Positions 21,426 through 21,890 of a stretch of DNA of 21,890 nucleotides are shown one piece after another. The notes below the pieces were generated by a model. The model made no database searches. It had not been told where the DNA came from and saw nothing but the letters and a program-made list of their open reading frames with translations. The stretch comes from DAISIL01 sp036822015. Lineage in GTDB: Bacteria > Bacteroidota > Bacteroidia > Cytophagales > Bernardetiaceae. The stretch covers positions 1 through 21,890 of the forward strand of contig DAISIL010000054.1 in assembly GCA_036822015.1 (NCBI GenBank), written 5' to 3'. Numbering within the stretch: the first letter of the stretch is position 1; every line of letters starts with the position of its first letter. The translations under genes were made by a program, and so were the position numbers.

Positions 21426-21890
21426 GCGTACAAAAAGAACGCCGCCTGGCTAAGCAAGACCGCTTACAAGGGAGTATCTTTGCGGCGGTCTTGATGCTCC
21501 TACTCCTGGGAGGACTGCGCACCTGTCAGGTATGGCAGATGCCCGACCCGCCCCCCGAGCGCATGGGTATCGTCATGGATTTTGGTGGATTGGTACAGCC
21601 CCAGGCAAAGCCCACCGAGACCAAACCCGCCACGCCTCCCCCACAAGAAGAAGAAGTCATTGTGGCCGACAATGACCTGGCACCCATACCCAAGACGGAA
21701 GAACCAAAAGACAAGCCCGCACCCACACCAAGCCCCGATCCTGAACCCACGCCCCAACCCGTTGAGGAGGAGCAGCCCGAAGAGATAACAGAGGAAGAAG
21801 AAGAACCCGTGCTTGATACTCCACAGGAGGAAATGTCTGAACAACCCGCCGATCAAGGTAGTTCCGTCGCTGGCGGCGGCGATGCTGAAA
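21422..21890 (+). CDS. TonB-like energy transducer, partial
   Basis: Runs off the window after 156 codons. Residues 1-14 are basic and cytosolic, 17-34 a single membrane segment (GSIFAAVLMLLLLGGLRTC). A long Pro/Glu-rich periplasmic spacer follows (40-142, with PPPQEEE, TPSPDPEPTPQP, EEEEEP). It ends in a Gly-rich start (SSVAGGGDAE) typical of Bacteroidota TonB-like proteins. The C-terminal TonB fold lies beyond the end, so the call depends on layout and the ExbB-ExbD neighbours. Confidence 0.82.
   Translation, partial: MSVQKERRLAKQDRLQGSIFAAVLMLLLLGGLRTCQVWQMPDPPPERMGIVMDFGGLVQPQAKPTETKPATPPPQEEEVIVADNDLAPIPKTEEPKDKPAPTPSPDPEPTPQPVEEEQPEEITEEEEEPVLDTPQEEMSEQPADQGSSVAGGGDAE

Noticed and set aside
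1..21890. CRISPR array, tRNA/rRNA, insertion sequence, prophage, attachment sites
   Set aside because: No spaced direct repeats, cloverleaf or rRNA sequence, transposase motifs or terminal inverted repeats were seen on reading both strands.

Overview
The window is chromosomal DNA from a Bacteroidota bacterium, probably a gliding or filamentous environmental lineage such as Saprospiria or Cytophagia. The support is a type IX secretion, CHU_C-type C-terminal domain on a large surface protein, a DUF2911 lipoprotein-like gene, an ExbB/ExbD/TonB-like cluster, several TAnnTTTG-type -7 promoter boxes, and almost no Shine-Dalgarno sequences. I cannot assign a genus from the sequence alone. Nearly all of it is coding, and no gene-free stretch reaches 300 bases.

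Left block (1-4388, minus strand): four genes joined by 14-, 4- and 4-base overlaps. In transcription order they are a small EAD11-like adaptor, a 311-residue protein that looks like a degraded (inactive) STAND module, a MoxR-type AAA+ ATPase, and a long protein with an inactive vWA-like module, a proline linker and a formylglycine-generating-enzyme (SUMF1/FGE) domain that runs off the window. This is the layout of the multi-component NTP-dependent conflict (immunity-like) systems. The adaptor's C-terminus and the next protein's N-terminus carry the same ~20-residue Asn/Gly-rich motif containing ITIG. That is how amyloid signalling motifs are placed in bacterial effector/receptor pairs. This is the strongest candidate for an undescribed system here.

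Middle block: a bidirectional terminator separates the conflict operon from birA (biotin ligase). birA sits 7 bases downstream of a large O-antigen-ligase/Wzy_C membrane protein with a TPR tail. Divergent from that pair is alanine dehydrogenase (ald); the shared intergenic region holds a perfect 10-bp inverted repeat of two identical -7 boxes. ald converges on a DUF2911 periplasmic protein across a 15-bp-stem terminator. Divergent from DUF2911 is an MscS-type channel, whose 3' end overlaps antisense by 39 bases with a 1411-residue AsmA/TamB-like single-pass protein. That gene lies 3 bases after a DUF389 membrane protein.

Right block (plus strand): a HAD-family phosphatase (YihX-like), a perfect 36-bp palindromic terminator, a ~915-residue T9SS-exported surface protein, then a tight exbB-exbD-tonB-like operon (23- and 4-base overlaps) that energises the outer membrane. 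The tonB-like gene is cut by the window end.
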